This document shows positions 35,706 to 43,289 of a DNA stretch of 64,000 nucleotides, piece after piece. The DNA lies in NCBI GenBank assembly GCA_017642965.1, contig JAEPOJ010000008.1, positions 1 to 64,000 of the forward strand, read 5' to 3'. The DNA comes from Phycisphaerales bacterium. GTDB taxonomy: Bacteria > Planctomycetota > Phycisphaerae > Phycisphaerales > UBA1924. Every line of letters begins with the position of its first letter. Position 1 is the first letter of the stretch. Both the position numbers and the translations under genes were made by a program. The notes beneath the pieces are model-generated. The model had not been told where the DNA came from and did not search any database. It saw nothing but the letters and a program-made list of their open reading frames with translations.

Positions 35706-36937
35706 AGTACAGCTACGAGGCCTACAACAAGACCGGTGCGCTCAAGAGCGGCACCATAGAAGCGAGCAGCAAAGAAGAAGCGAACGAGCAGCTCCGTAAG
35801 AAGGGGCTTTTCGTGAGCACCGTTTCTGAGGGGGAGCAGCACTCGGGATCTCAGTCGAAGGGTGGCAAGAAAAAGCGCAAGGGCTCATCCAAGGTCAGCA
35901 CGAAGACCGTTGCCGAGTTCGCGAGAGAGCTCTCTGTGCTGATCGCGACGGGGACACCGCTGATCGACTCGATATCGTCGATCGAACGCCAGAGCAGCCA
36001 GGAATCATGGACTAACGTACTCAAGGAAGTGCGACTGCATCTGGAAGAGGGTGACTCGCTGACCGCGGCTCTGGAGTCACGGCCCGAGGTCTTCGACGCG
36101 GTGTTCCGCTCGCTCGTGGCGGCGGGCGAATCGTCGGGTCACCTTGACTCCATGCTCCAGCGTGTGGCTGTCCTTACCCGGAAGCAGGCACAGATCCGCG
36201 CGAACCTGATGGGGGCGATGGTTTACCCGATCCTGCTGATCGGTGTTGCGGTGGTTGTGATCGGGCTGCTCATTGGCGTGGTGCTTCCTCGCTTTGCTGG
36301 CATGTTCGAGTCGCTCGACACCGACCTGCCGGCTTCGACCGCGTTCCTCATGGCGATATCAGACTTCGTGCGGGCATACTGGTGGGGCGTGATCCCTGCG
36401 ACGATCATCGGATTGGTTCTGCTCGTGCGTTGGATCAAAAGCGATCAGGGCATTCAGATGCTGAGCGTCTGGACACTGAGCGTGCCGAAGCTGGGCGATA
36501 TTCAGCGATCCTTCATGACGGCCAACATCACTCGCCTCATGGGGGTACTGCTTGAGGCGAAGGTGCCGATGCTTGAATCAATCGAGCTGACCCGCGAATC
36601 CGTCAACAACCCCAAGTACATCGAGCTGTTAGACCGCGCCGAAGACGCCGTGACGCGCGGAGAACCGATCAGCAGCGCGTTCTCCAAGGGCGGTCTCATG
36701 ATCTCTTCAGCGTGTGAGGCGGTGCGGAACGGTGAGCAGACCGGCCGCCTCGCGGAAGTGCTCGTCCACGTATCAGACTATCTCGATGAAGACAACGAGA
36801 CCTTCGTCAAGTCAGCATCCTCACTGATCGAGCCGATCATCATGGTGGGGCTTGGGCTGATGGTCGGTTTCGTCGCCATCAGCATGTTCCTGCCGCTCTT
36901 CGATCTGACGGCGTCAGCAGGTGGAGGTGCCCCGTGA
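35702..36937 (+). CDS. gspF: Type II secretion/type IV pilus platform protein GspF (operon B)
   Basis: 411 residues. It opens with MKYSYEAYNKTGALKSGTIE, carries a basic linker (GGKKKRKGSSK, about 56-67) and has two T2SSF domains (about 75-195 and 275-400), the first ending in VAGESSGHLDSMLQRVA. Membrane helices include LLIGVAVVVIGLLIGVVL and the C-terminal MVGLGLMVGFVAISMFLPLF. It shares the length and layout of the 572 protein but differs in sequence, so the operons are old paralogues rather than a recent duplication. Both ends overlap the neighbours by four bases. Confidence 0.95.
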   Translation: MKYSYEAYNKTGALKSGTIEASSKEEANEQLRKKGLFVSTVSEGEQHSGSQSKGGKKKRKGSSKVSTKTVAEFARELSVLIATGTPLIDSISSIERQSSQESWTNVLKEVRLHLEEGDSLTAALESRPEVFDAVFRSLVAAGESSGHLDSMLQRVAVLTRKQAQIRANLMGAMVYPILLIGVAVVVIGLLIGVVLPRFAGMFESLDTDLPASTAFLMAISDFVRAYWWGVIPATIIGLVLLVRWIKSDQGIQMLSVWTLSVPKLGDIQRSFMTANITRLMGVLLEAKVPMLESIELTRESVNNPKYIELLDRAEDAVTRGEPISSAFSKGGLMISSACEAVRNGEQTGRLAEVLVHVSDYLDEDNETFVKSASSLIEPIIMVGLGLMVGFVAISMFLPLFDLTASAGGGAP

Positions 36938-38004
36938 TTACCAAGCTCAAATCCCAGCAATCGAGCATCGGGCTCCACGTTGATCACCACGAGTTCCGTG
37001 CGCTGCAACTCGTGCGTGAGAACGATGAGGAACGCGTGAGTGCGTGGGCCATCTTTCCCCGGCTGCAGCCCGACCAGGTCGACACGGAAACGCCCAGGGG
37101 ACTGCCCGAGCGAGATGAGCTTCGATGGGCCTGCTCGATTCTGAGCCGGAGAGGATTTCAGGGGCGTGCGATCACGTGCGCACCACCATCGCGGGTCTGC
37201 ACACAGCACGTCTTCGAGCTGCCCCCGGCCGACAGCGGCGCACCGCTCGAGGTCCTCGCCAGGGCCGAGGTTGCCCGTGAGCGTCGCTGCGATCCGAAAG
37301 ACTTCGAGATCGGTTTCTGGGCGCTTCCGCAGCGAGGAAGAACCAGCGAGACCATGGCCGTGGCCTGCTCTTCACAGATGATCGAGGGTATCATCCACTG
37401 CGCGGAGACCGCAGACCTGGAAGTGGCCGGTATCGATCTCGCGGAAATCGCGATCCTACGGGGGGTGCAGGAGCACCTGAACCAAGTGAATGCCGACGGC
37501 GACACCCCGATCAACTCCATCCTCCATGTCGGGTGGGAGCACTCCCTGGCCATCGTCACACTCGGAGCCCGCCTCGTCTATGTCCGGCGTATACCGCACG
37601 GTGCCGGTGACGCGTGGGGGCTGGCGACGGAGCGATACAACCTGAGCGTCAACAGCGCACGGGCGGTTATTGGGGACTACGGGCTCAAGCAGTTCGATGA
37701 GCAGCTCAAGCGGATACAGGCCTCCTGCTGGAGCTCGTTGAGCAAGCAGCTCGCGTCCGAGCTGGATGTCGCGTTCGCGTACGTCTCGCACTCGTTCCGC
37801 ATGGCACCGTTGGGGCGTGTCGTGCTGAGCGGGTATGGTGCCACAAATGCCACGCTCGTGACGCAGATCGACGACGTGCTCGGGCTCCCGGTCAGGAATG
37901 GATCGCCCAAAGTACTGATCGAAGCGATCCCTGAGCAGGACTCGGAATCGTTGGCAGCTCGCCTGGCATTTGCTTACGGGCTCGCATCGAGGTTTGACGC
38001 ATGA
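36934..38004 (+). CDS. pilM: PilM-like (GspL cytoplasmic domain-like) assembly protein
   Basis: 356 residues from GTG 36934. IGLHVDHHEFRALQLVRE is the start of the actin-like PilM fold; HVGWEHSLAIVTLGARLVYV is the second nucleotide-binding segment, and VVLSGYGATNATLVTQID is the third. These proteins form a cytoplasmic ring with PilN that links the ATPase to the membrane complex. Several usual PilM residues are changed (DHHE where DxGS is common), so nucleotide binding is uncertain. It is followed by PilN- and PilO-like genes with ATGA overlaps, and no counterpart is seen in operon A within this window. Confidence 0.82.
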   Translation: MITKLKSQQSSIGLHVDHHEFRALQLVRENDEERVSAWAIFPRLQPDQVDTETPRGLPERDELRWACSILSRRGFQGRAITCAPPSRVCTQHVFELPPADSGAPLEVLARAEVARERRCDPKDFEIGFWALPQRGRTSETMAVACSSQMIEGIIHCAETADLEVAGIDLAEIAILRGVQEHLNQVNADGDTPINSILHVGWEHSLAIVTLGARLVYVRRIPHGAGDAWGLATERYNLSVNSARAVIGDYGLKQFDEQLKRIQASCWSSLSKQLASELDVAFAYVSHSFRMAPLGRVVLSGYGATNATLVTQIDDVLGLPVRNGSPKVLIEAIPEQDSESLAARLAFAYGLASRFDA

Positions 38005-38591
38005 CACAGAGCATCCCCAACATCAACCTTGTGCCGCAACGCGTGATCCAGCGTCGCGCCCGCAGCCGGGTCACGCTCCGCTGGGTGTGCGCCATCGTCG
38101 CCACCGTCGCGTTCGTGGGCCTCCCGGGCGTATATCTTGGCGGGAACGCGGCACTGAGCGATTCGATGATGAGCGGCCAGATCGAGCGCGTACGCGATCA
38201 GCTCGGCACCAACAAAGCAGAAATTCCGCGTCTGCAGGCACGCATCGGCGTCCTGGAAGAGAAGCGCCAGACCCTTGATCTCGTACGCAACCGGATCGAT
38301 TGGCAGACGCTGTTCGGGCACATGGTCCGGGTCAGCGATGAACAGATTCATTTCACGGCACTGCGGGCAATCGGCGGTGGAGTCGAGGGCACCGATCCGC
38401 TGCGTGTGCAGATGGACGGGATCGCCACATCACAAACCGCGGCCCGGAGCTTTGTCGTAGAACTCGAGCGACTCGGGATCTTCGATCAGGTCGAGCTCGT
38501 GCGGACGATGCGTCAGACGCTCGATGACCAGGAAGTGATCGAGTTCCAGGTGATGGCGATCATCGGTGAAGACACGGAGGCCACCGAATGA
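38001..38591 (+). CDS. pilN: PilN-like assembly protein
   Basis: 196 residues. The N-terminus IPNINLVPQRVIQRRARSR is the NLxP motif by which PilN docks on PilM. One membrane helix (about 30-50, VCAIVATVAFVGLPGVYLGG) is followed by a coiled coil (about 58-95) and a ferredoxin-like periplasmic domain (FTALRAIGGG onward, then TAARSFVVELERLGIFDQVEL). This is the PilN/GspL-C layout. It is coupled to pilM and pilO by four-base overlaps. Identification rests on the motif, topology and position. Confidence 0.82.
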   Translation: MTQSIPNINLVPQRVIQRRARSRVTLRWVCAIVATVAFVGLPGVYLGGNAALSDSMMSGQIERVRDQLGTNKAEIPRLQARIGVLEEKRQTLDLVRNRIDWQTLFGHMVRVSDEQIHFTALRAIGGGVEGTDPLRVQMDGIATSQTAARSFVVELERLGIFDQVELVRTMRQTLDDQEVIEFQVMAIIGEDTEATE

Positions 38592-39151
38592 GCAAGGCGC
38601 AATCGAAACGCGATCAATCGATTCTCCGCATCCACGCGGCCTGTGGGCTGATCTGTGTCGCGATCGCTGGCGGTGCCGTCTGGTTTGCGGCAAATTCCAT
38701 CGCGAAGAGACGAGGCCTCTTCCTGAGCGCCCGCCACGAGCTCTCCGCAGTCCGTGGCGAACTGGATCAGGTCGTGGCGCAACGCAGCTCACTCGCAACC
38801 CGCGTCAATGCGCTTGAAGACGTGACGCGCGATGGGCTCACGCTCTCCTCGGCCAAACGACTCAATATCAGGACGGCAGACATCTCCCGTCTGTCCGAAG
38901 AGGTTGGTGTGAGCGTCGATACGCTGCAGCCGGGTGAGATGATCACCGATTCACGCGTACCGGTGCAGCCGCTGGAGCTTGTCGGCAGCGCGCAGGCAGG
39001 GAACGTATCGGACCTGCTCGATGAGCTCAGCGAGCGTATGCCGGATATGCACATCCAGATGATCGAGATCACCAGCACCGCTCTGGGGAGCGATCGCGTC
39101 CGTTTGCGCGTGCTCCTCTACTGGTTTGTCGATCCTACGGCTGAATCCTGA
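38588..39151 (+). CDS. pilO: PilO-like assembly protein
   Basis: 187 residues. A short cytoplasmic tail, one membrane helix (about 15-38) and a coiled coil (about 42-80) precede a small periplasmic domain (LVGSAQAGNVSDLLDELSER, then MIEITSTALGSDRVRLRVLL). The same topology holds for PilO and GspM, which pair with PilN/GspL. Sequence motifs in this family are weak, so the assignment relies on layout and on the position directly after pilN with an ATGA overlap. Confidence 0.75.
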   Translation: MSKAQSKRDQSILRIHAACGLICVAIAGGAVWFAANSIAKRRGLFLSARHELSAVRGELDQVVAQRSSLATRVNALEDVTRDGLTLSSAKRLNIRTADISRLSEEVGVSVDTLQPGEMITDSRVPVQPLELVGSAQAGNVSDLLDELSERMPDMHIQMIEITSTALGSDRVRLRVLLYWFVDPTAES

Positions 39152-39206
39152 AAATCTTTCACGAGTTTGTTTGCACCCCGCGGGCGCGTATTGGTTGGTA
39201 TACCAC

Positions 39207-39770
39207 ATGGGACTATCAACTGAACGCAAAGTATTCGTGGGTGTGCTGGCAGTCGCCGGCGTTGCGCTCGTGATCGACCGGGGGCTGCTCGGCCCCTCCG
39301 AAGCCGCCGCCACGAGCGAGGCATTGCCGGTAGCGTCCGACATCGCATCACCCGAAGCAGCTCCTGCCGCAACTCCCACCAAGCCCAGTGCCACCATGGC
39401 GCAGGTGCTTATGGATCGTCTCAGCGGGGTGCAGGGCGATACCTCGGGGAGTTCGCTGAGTACGGCCTTCTCCCTCGAGGAGCTTCTGCCCTCGCCAGAG
39501 GAGCTGCTCAGCTCCGGCTCAGAGGAAGCGGAGCAGCCCAGACTCTCGTTGCCGGTGATCACGCCGACCGCGCCGGATCTGCCCAAGCTCAGCGCGCTGA
39601 TGCCCGCGACCAACGGCGGTGGTGGGGCGGTGCTCAACGGGAAGCTTGTCCGCGTCGGGGATGTGGGGCCCCAGGGCTTCAAGCTGATCGAGGTCCGGGA
39701 ACGCAGCGTGGTTCTCGGTCGTGAGGGCACGGTGTACCAGGTTGAAATGCCGATGAACACCCGACCGTAG
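39207..39770 (+). CDS. PilP/GspC-like assembly protein
   Basis: 187 residues from ATG 39207. An N-terminal hydrophobic segment (VFVGVLAVAGVALVIDRG, about 8-26) is followed by a long Ala/Pro/Ser-rich linker and a C-terminal small beta domain, GKLVRVGDVGPQGFKLIEVR, then SVVLGREGTVYQVEM. This resembles the homology region of GspC and PilP, which contacts the secretin. In that case a secretin should exist although none is in view. No strong ribosome site is seen; an upstream start overlapping pilO is possible. A 131-base spacer separates it from the major pseudopilin and contains a GAGTTG/CAACTC inverted repeat (39808-39828). Confidence 0.65.
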   Translation: MGLSTERKVFVGVLAVAGVALVIDRGLLGPSEAAATSEALPVASDIASPEAAPAATPTKPSATMAQVLMDRLSGVQGDTSGSSLSTAFSLEELLPSPEELLSSGSEEAEQPRLSLPVITPTAPDLPKLSALMPATNGGGGAVLNGKLVRVGDVGPQGFKLIEVRERSVVLGREGTVYQVEMPMNTRP

Positions 39771-39901
39771 CGGTTGTGCGGGCTGCGATAAGTTCGCACC
39801 CCGGATTGAGTTGTGGGGGCGTCAACTCCAGGTAGAGAACGCCCGATGAGTTGGACGGACAGATCAGCGTAACTGATCAGCAGAACACTAGGAGATCCAA
39901 C

Positions 39902-40396
39902 ATGCACGCAGCAACAATGAACACGCACGCACGCACCCGCCGTGGTGCATTCAGCCTTATCGAACTCGTCATCGTCGTCGTGATCATCGGGATCATTGGC
40001 GCGATCGCGATTCCCCGTATGAGCCGTGGCGCGTCGGGTGCCGCAGATTCCGGCCTCGTCGCCGACCTGGCGGTCATGCGCAGCGCGATCGACCTCTACA
40101 AGGCCGAGCACGGCGGCACGCTGCCAACCCTGGCTGACATCGAGGCCCAGCTGACGACCTACACCGATGACGCTGGCAACGATAACGCGACCAAGACAAC
40201 AACCTACTACCTTGGCCCATACCTCCGTGAGATCCCCAAGCTCAAGGTCGGTTCCAACAAGGGACTCGCCGGCTTCGTGGCCTCGCAGGGCGGCACCACC
40301 GAGGGTTGGGTCTACGACGCAGCCACCGGCTCGGTCAGTGCAAACCTGCCGAACTCCGAGGTTGACGTCCGGGGCGTGCAGTACAACGCGTATTGA
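39902..40396 (+). CDS. gspG: Major pseudopilin GspG-like (operon B)
   Basis: 164 residues, the usual size. The leader (residues 1-16) is Arg/His-rich, and the cleavage region reads GAFSLIELVIVVVIIGIIGA with Glu+5. The mature part continues MRSAIDLYKAEHGGTLPTLA, the typical GspG helix and turn, and includes an acidic patch (YTDDAGNDNA) that may coordinate calcium as in other GspG proteins. AGGAG at 39891-39895 gives a well-spaced start. A hairpin follows the stop, so this gene may be expressed above the minor pseudopilins. It probably forms the shaft of the operon B pseudopilus. Confidence 0.92.
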   Translation: MHAATMNTHARTRRGAFSLIELVIVVVIIGIIGAIAIPRMSRGASGAADSGLVADLAVMRSAIDLYKAEHGGTLPTLADIEAQLTTYTDDAGNDNATKTTTYYLGPYLREIPKLKVGSNKGLAGFVASQGGTTEGWVYDAATGSVSANLPNSEVDVRGVQYNAY

Positions 40397-40424
40397 TGCG
40401 ATCACACGCTGATTGTCCGAATCG

Positions 40425-40455
40425 CCCCGTCCTGCTTGCAGGGCGGGGTGTTCTG
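40425..40455 (+). terminator. Attenuator-like hairpin after the major pseudopilin
   Basis: CCCCGTCCTG (40425-40434) pairs with CAGGGCGGGG (40439-40448) with one T-G pair and a CTTG loop, then TGTTCTGGTTTC. The T-run is imperfect, so partial termination or 3'-end stabilisation of gspG mRNA is more likely than full stop. Confidence 0.6.
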
Positions 40456-40472
40456 GTTTCAGGAGTAAAGCC

Positions 40473-41030
40473 ATGAGCACCCGCCTGAGCACAACACGAA
40501 CCGCGTTCTCGATGATCGAGCTGGTCCTGGTCGTCGTGATCATGGGGATAATCGTCGCCATCGCGGCGCCCAGGTTCGCGGATGCCGGCAGCGGGCGACG
40601 CCTGAACTCCGCGACGAAGATCATCGAGAAAGATATCAGCGCGATCCAGCTGCGGGCCAAGGCGTCCGGCAAGGTCCACACGCTCAAGTTCTACCCGGAC
40701 GAAGAGATGTACGTCGCGTTCGAGGGCACGGACATCAATCGCGATGCCATTGTCCTCTCAAGGCAGCTCGATGTCGACCCGCTCAGCGTCGAGCTCTCGA
40801 GGACCAACATCGGTGGTGATGAAACGATCGTGATCAGCGCGTTTGGCGAGTTTGAAAAGAGCTTCTCCGTCCGCGTGCTCGATGATGGCATCGAAAAGCA
40901 GGTTCAGTTCACGGCGGCCGGGTTCACTCGCGGCGCGGTGACCGAATCGGACGACGTGCTGGAGATTAAAACCGGGATCCTGGACCTGAGTCTGGGCGAG
41001 GGCGGGCTGAAGCTCGGCCTCGGGCTCTGA
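40473..41030 (+). CDS. gspH: GspH-like minor pseudopilin (operon B)
   Basis: 185 residues from ATG 40473 (AGGAG at 40461-40465). The cleavage region TAFSMIELVLVVVIMGIIVA carries Glu+5. The rest fits GspH/FimT: a helix running to IQLRAKASGKVHTLKFYP, then short beta strands (MYVAFEGTDINRDAIVLSRQ). It is the first minor pseudopilin after the hairpin. The next gene begins 18 bases later. Confidence 0.85.
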   Translation: MSTRLSTTRTAFSMIELVLVVVIMGIIVAIAAPRFADAGSGRRLNSATKIIEKDISAIQLRAKASGKVHTLKFYPDEEMYVAFEGTDINRDAIVLSRQLDVDPLSVELSRTNIGGDETIVISAFGEFEKSFSVRVLDDGIEKQVQFTAAGFTRGAVTESDDVLEIKTGILDLSLGEGGLKLGLGL

Positions 41031-41048
41031 GCGGTGGGAGGTGAATCG

Positions 41049-41558
41049 GTGAAATTTGCACGTTACAGGCGACGGGGGCTCACGCTGATCGAGGCGGTGG
41101 TCAGTCTCGTCATCATCTCGGTGCTCATGCTGGGGCTGAGCAGCTCGGTGATGCTCGGCGTGCGGGCGTTGCCGGACGAGACCGAACTCGGCGCCGCAGA
41201 CCGTGAAGTGCAGGAGATCCTCAACACGTTCCGTGATGATGTCTCCAACGCGAGCCAGATCACGAATCAGGTTTCAGGATCAAATACGCGGCTCATCCTC
41301 ACCATGAACACGACTGGTGCGGTTGGTGAGGCATCGAGCATCACCTACGACATCCTGGTTGGTGCGGGCATGATCCGGAGGCGGACGGACGCGAACCCGT
41401 ACGTGATTCTCACGCAGCAGCTGGATGATTGCGAGGTGACGTTCGATTCGAGTTCTGGCGAAGTGAACTTCCTCCGCGCGTGGTTCGAGTTCGACAACAC
41501 CATCCAGGGCGAGTTCGAGGTCTTTGTCGTCACACCATACAAACCGGGGCTCTCGTGA
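41049..41558 (+). CDS. gspJ: GspJ/PilW-like minor pseudopilin (operon B)
   Basis: 169 residues from GTG 41049, chosen because GGAGG (41038-41042) is six bases upstream; an upstream GTG at 41034 shares the frame. RRGLTLIEAVVSLVIISVLM has Glu+5. The helix leads to EVQEILNTFRDDVSNASQIT, the GspJ/PilW pattern. The stop overlaps the next start (TGATG). Order here is G-H-J-I-K rather than the common G-H-I-J-K. Confidence 0.78.
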   Translation: MKFARYRRRGLTLIEAVVSLVIISVLMLGLSSSVMLGVRALPDETELGAADREVQEILNTFRDDVSNASQITNQVSGSNTRLILTMNTTGAVGEASSITYDILVGAGMIRRRTDANPYVILTQQLDDCEVTFDSSSGEVNFLRAWFEFDNTIQGEFEVFVVTPYKPGLS

Positions 41559-42088
41559 TGAAACGCATGAACACATCCCGACGTGGAATCACCATGGCAG
41601 AGACGATCGTCTCCACGCTGCTGGTGGGCATGGTGCTCGTGGGGACGATCCAGGTCGTCGGGCCGACCGTGCGATCGGGGACTGTCATGGCGGACAAGGT
41701 CATCGCGTCGAATCTCGCGCGCGAGCTGAGTGACGAGATCGCGACCAAGTACTTTACTTCTCCCGAAACCGATGATCTCGAGTTTATCGGTGAGGAGTCA
41801 GGGAAGAATCGCGACAAGCTCGATGACATCGATGATTATCATGGTCTGAGCAACTCTCCACCGGAGCTCTCGGACGAGAGTGAACTCAAGAATCTTGACG
41901 CCTGGACGCGGTCGGTCAAGGTTTCACATGCGGACCTCAACAATCCGAGCATTGATTCAGGTACGTATACGGGGCTCAAGCGGGTCACCGTAACGGTACA
42001 GAAGAACGGCGTCACGCTGGCAGAGGTCGTGTCGCTCCATTCGCACATCGCCGACCAGCTCGGATTCGTGCTACAGGAGGATGAATAA
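41558..42088 (+). CDS. gspI: GspI/PilV-like minor pseudopilin (operon B)
   Basis: 176 residues. The cleavage region RRGITMAETIVSTLLVGMVL has Gly and Glu+5. It continues ADKVIASNLARELSDEIATK, the GspI-type helix in which the Ala-rich stretch packs in the tip complex. The globular part is small and not otherwise recognised. ATG 41558 overlaps the previous stop, and its own stop TAA overlaps the next ATG (TAATG), so translation of the tip proteins is coupled. Confidence 0.75.
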   Translation: MKRMNTSRRGITMAETIVSTLLVGMVLVGTIQVVGPTVRSGTVMADKVIASNLARELSDEIATKYFTSPETDDLEFIGEESGKNRDKLDDIDDYHGLSNSPPELSDESELKNLDAWTRSVKVSHADLNNPSIDSGTYTGLKRVTVTVQKNGVTLAEVVSLHSHIADQLGFVLQEDE

Positions 42089-43260
42089 TGCGATACCCGA
42101 CATGCTCAGCACGAGGATCGATCTACGTCCTGACTCTGCTCACCGTTGCCGCGGTCGGATCGATGGTGCTCATCGGGGTGACCATCCGAAACGCCAGCAA
42201 CGCCGAATCCAGCATCATCGAGATCGTGAACGAGAACGGCTCTGGTGTGATGACCGCGGCCGAGTACGCGATGCAACGCATCAGCGCCGATCCGAACTGG
42301 AACCAGAACGCGCAGAAGTCAACCGTCTTCACAGACCTGGAGGTCGGCGGTCGATCGTACACATGCACCGTCAAGGACGCGGACACCGACTCGGCCGTCA
42401 CGGATAGCACGACAAGGTACCTGCTCACGGTGCAGTCGAGTTCTGGGATCGGGAATGAACAAGCAGAGTTCGTGTACGTTCGCGAGAAGCTCGATTACCA
42501 TGGTTTCCTTCAGGGCTACGACCTGCAGCACTACTGGCCCCTCTCTGAAACGGAGAAGCCCACGTATGCCGCAGACCTTGAGGGGTCATACACGGGTCAG
42601 TACGAGGATCCGAACGTTGCCGGCCAAGCCACGAACGATGAGGGCGGGTACGTCCCGGTCTTCCAGGATTCAAACGACCACATCGAGGTGCCGTGGGGGG
42701 GGGACTTTAAACAGAGCCAGGCATCGATGAGCATGTGGGTGTATTTCACTGGGACCGACTCGATGAGCGCTTACGGTATACTCGGCATGCTCTATCAGAA
42801 TCGGACCGACCGAGCGCCAACGCTCTCCCTCTACGTATTCAACAACACGCTGCTTGCCTATCTCTGTGAGGATGGCAGCTATTCTGTCTCCAACTTTACC
42901 TTCGGGAGTGCCAAGGCGTTCACCTCTAAGGAATGGCACCACGTCGCGATCACCTGGCACCATAGCAACGGTTTTAAGATGTACCTCGACGGTGCCCTGC
43001 TCCAGTCTAACCTCTCGAACACGGATGGGATGGACACCTCACTGCTTTTCGGTGGATATCAGCCGCTCCTGATAGGCGGGGGATACAACATTTACTCTTC
43101 GACATGGGATGAGGTTGGCTTTGAAGGGTCGGTCGCGCACGTGGCGCTCTTTGATATCGAGCTCTCAAGCACCGAGGTGAAGGAGATCGCTGACTACAAG
43201 CCCGACCTGACCGCTGACAGACTGGACCCGAATACATGGGTTCGCGTTTACCAGGACTGA
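42088..43260 (+). CDS. GspK/PilX-like tip pseudopilin fused to a LamG-like lectin domain
   Basis: 390 residues. The N-terminus (ARGSIYVLTLLTVAAVGSMV) is prepilin-like but lacks Glu+5, as GspK proteins do. Residues about 40-140 form a small K/PilX-type part. From about residue 160 the sequence is a LamG/concanavalin-like jelly roll: HYWPLSETEKPTYAADLEGS, then DHIEVPWGGDFKQSQASMSM, SKEWHHVAITWHHSNGFKMY and VGFEGSVAHVALFDIELSS. Such domains bind glycans or other surfaces. If the protein occupies the tip as K proteins do, the lectin would be displayed at the end of the fibre. The GspK HhH signature seen in the 7515 protein is absent. Confidence 0.82.
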   Translation: MRYPTCSARGSIYVLTLLTVAAVGSMVLIGVTIRNASNAESSIIEIVNENGSGVMTAAEYAMQRISADPNWNQNAQKSTVFTDLEVGGRSYTCTVKDADTDSAVTDSTTRYLLTVQSSSGIGNEQAEFVYVREKLDYHGFLQGYDLQHYWPLSETEKPTYAADLEGSYTGQYEDPNVAGQATNDEGGYVPVFQDSNDHIEVPWGGDFKQSQASMSMWVYFTGTDSMSAYGILGMLYQNRTDRAPTLSLYVFNNTLLAYLCEDGSYSVSNFTFGSAKAFTSKEWHHVAITWHHSNGFKMYLDGALLQSNLSNTDGMDTSLLFGGYQPLLIGGGYNIYSSTWDEVGFEGSVAHVALFDIELSSTEVKEIADYKPDLTADRLDPNTWVRVYQD

Positions 43261-43289
43261 GCGGGTGCTCTCAATGTAGTGGTGGCCGA

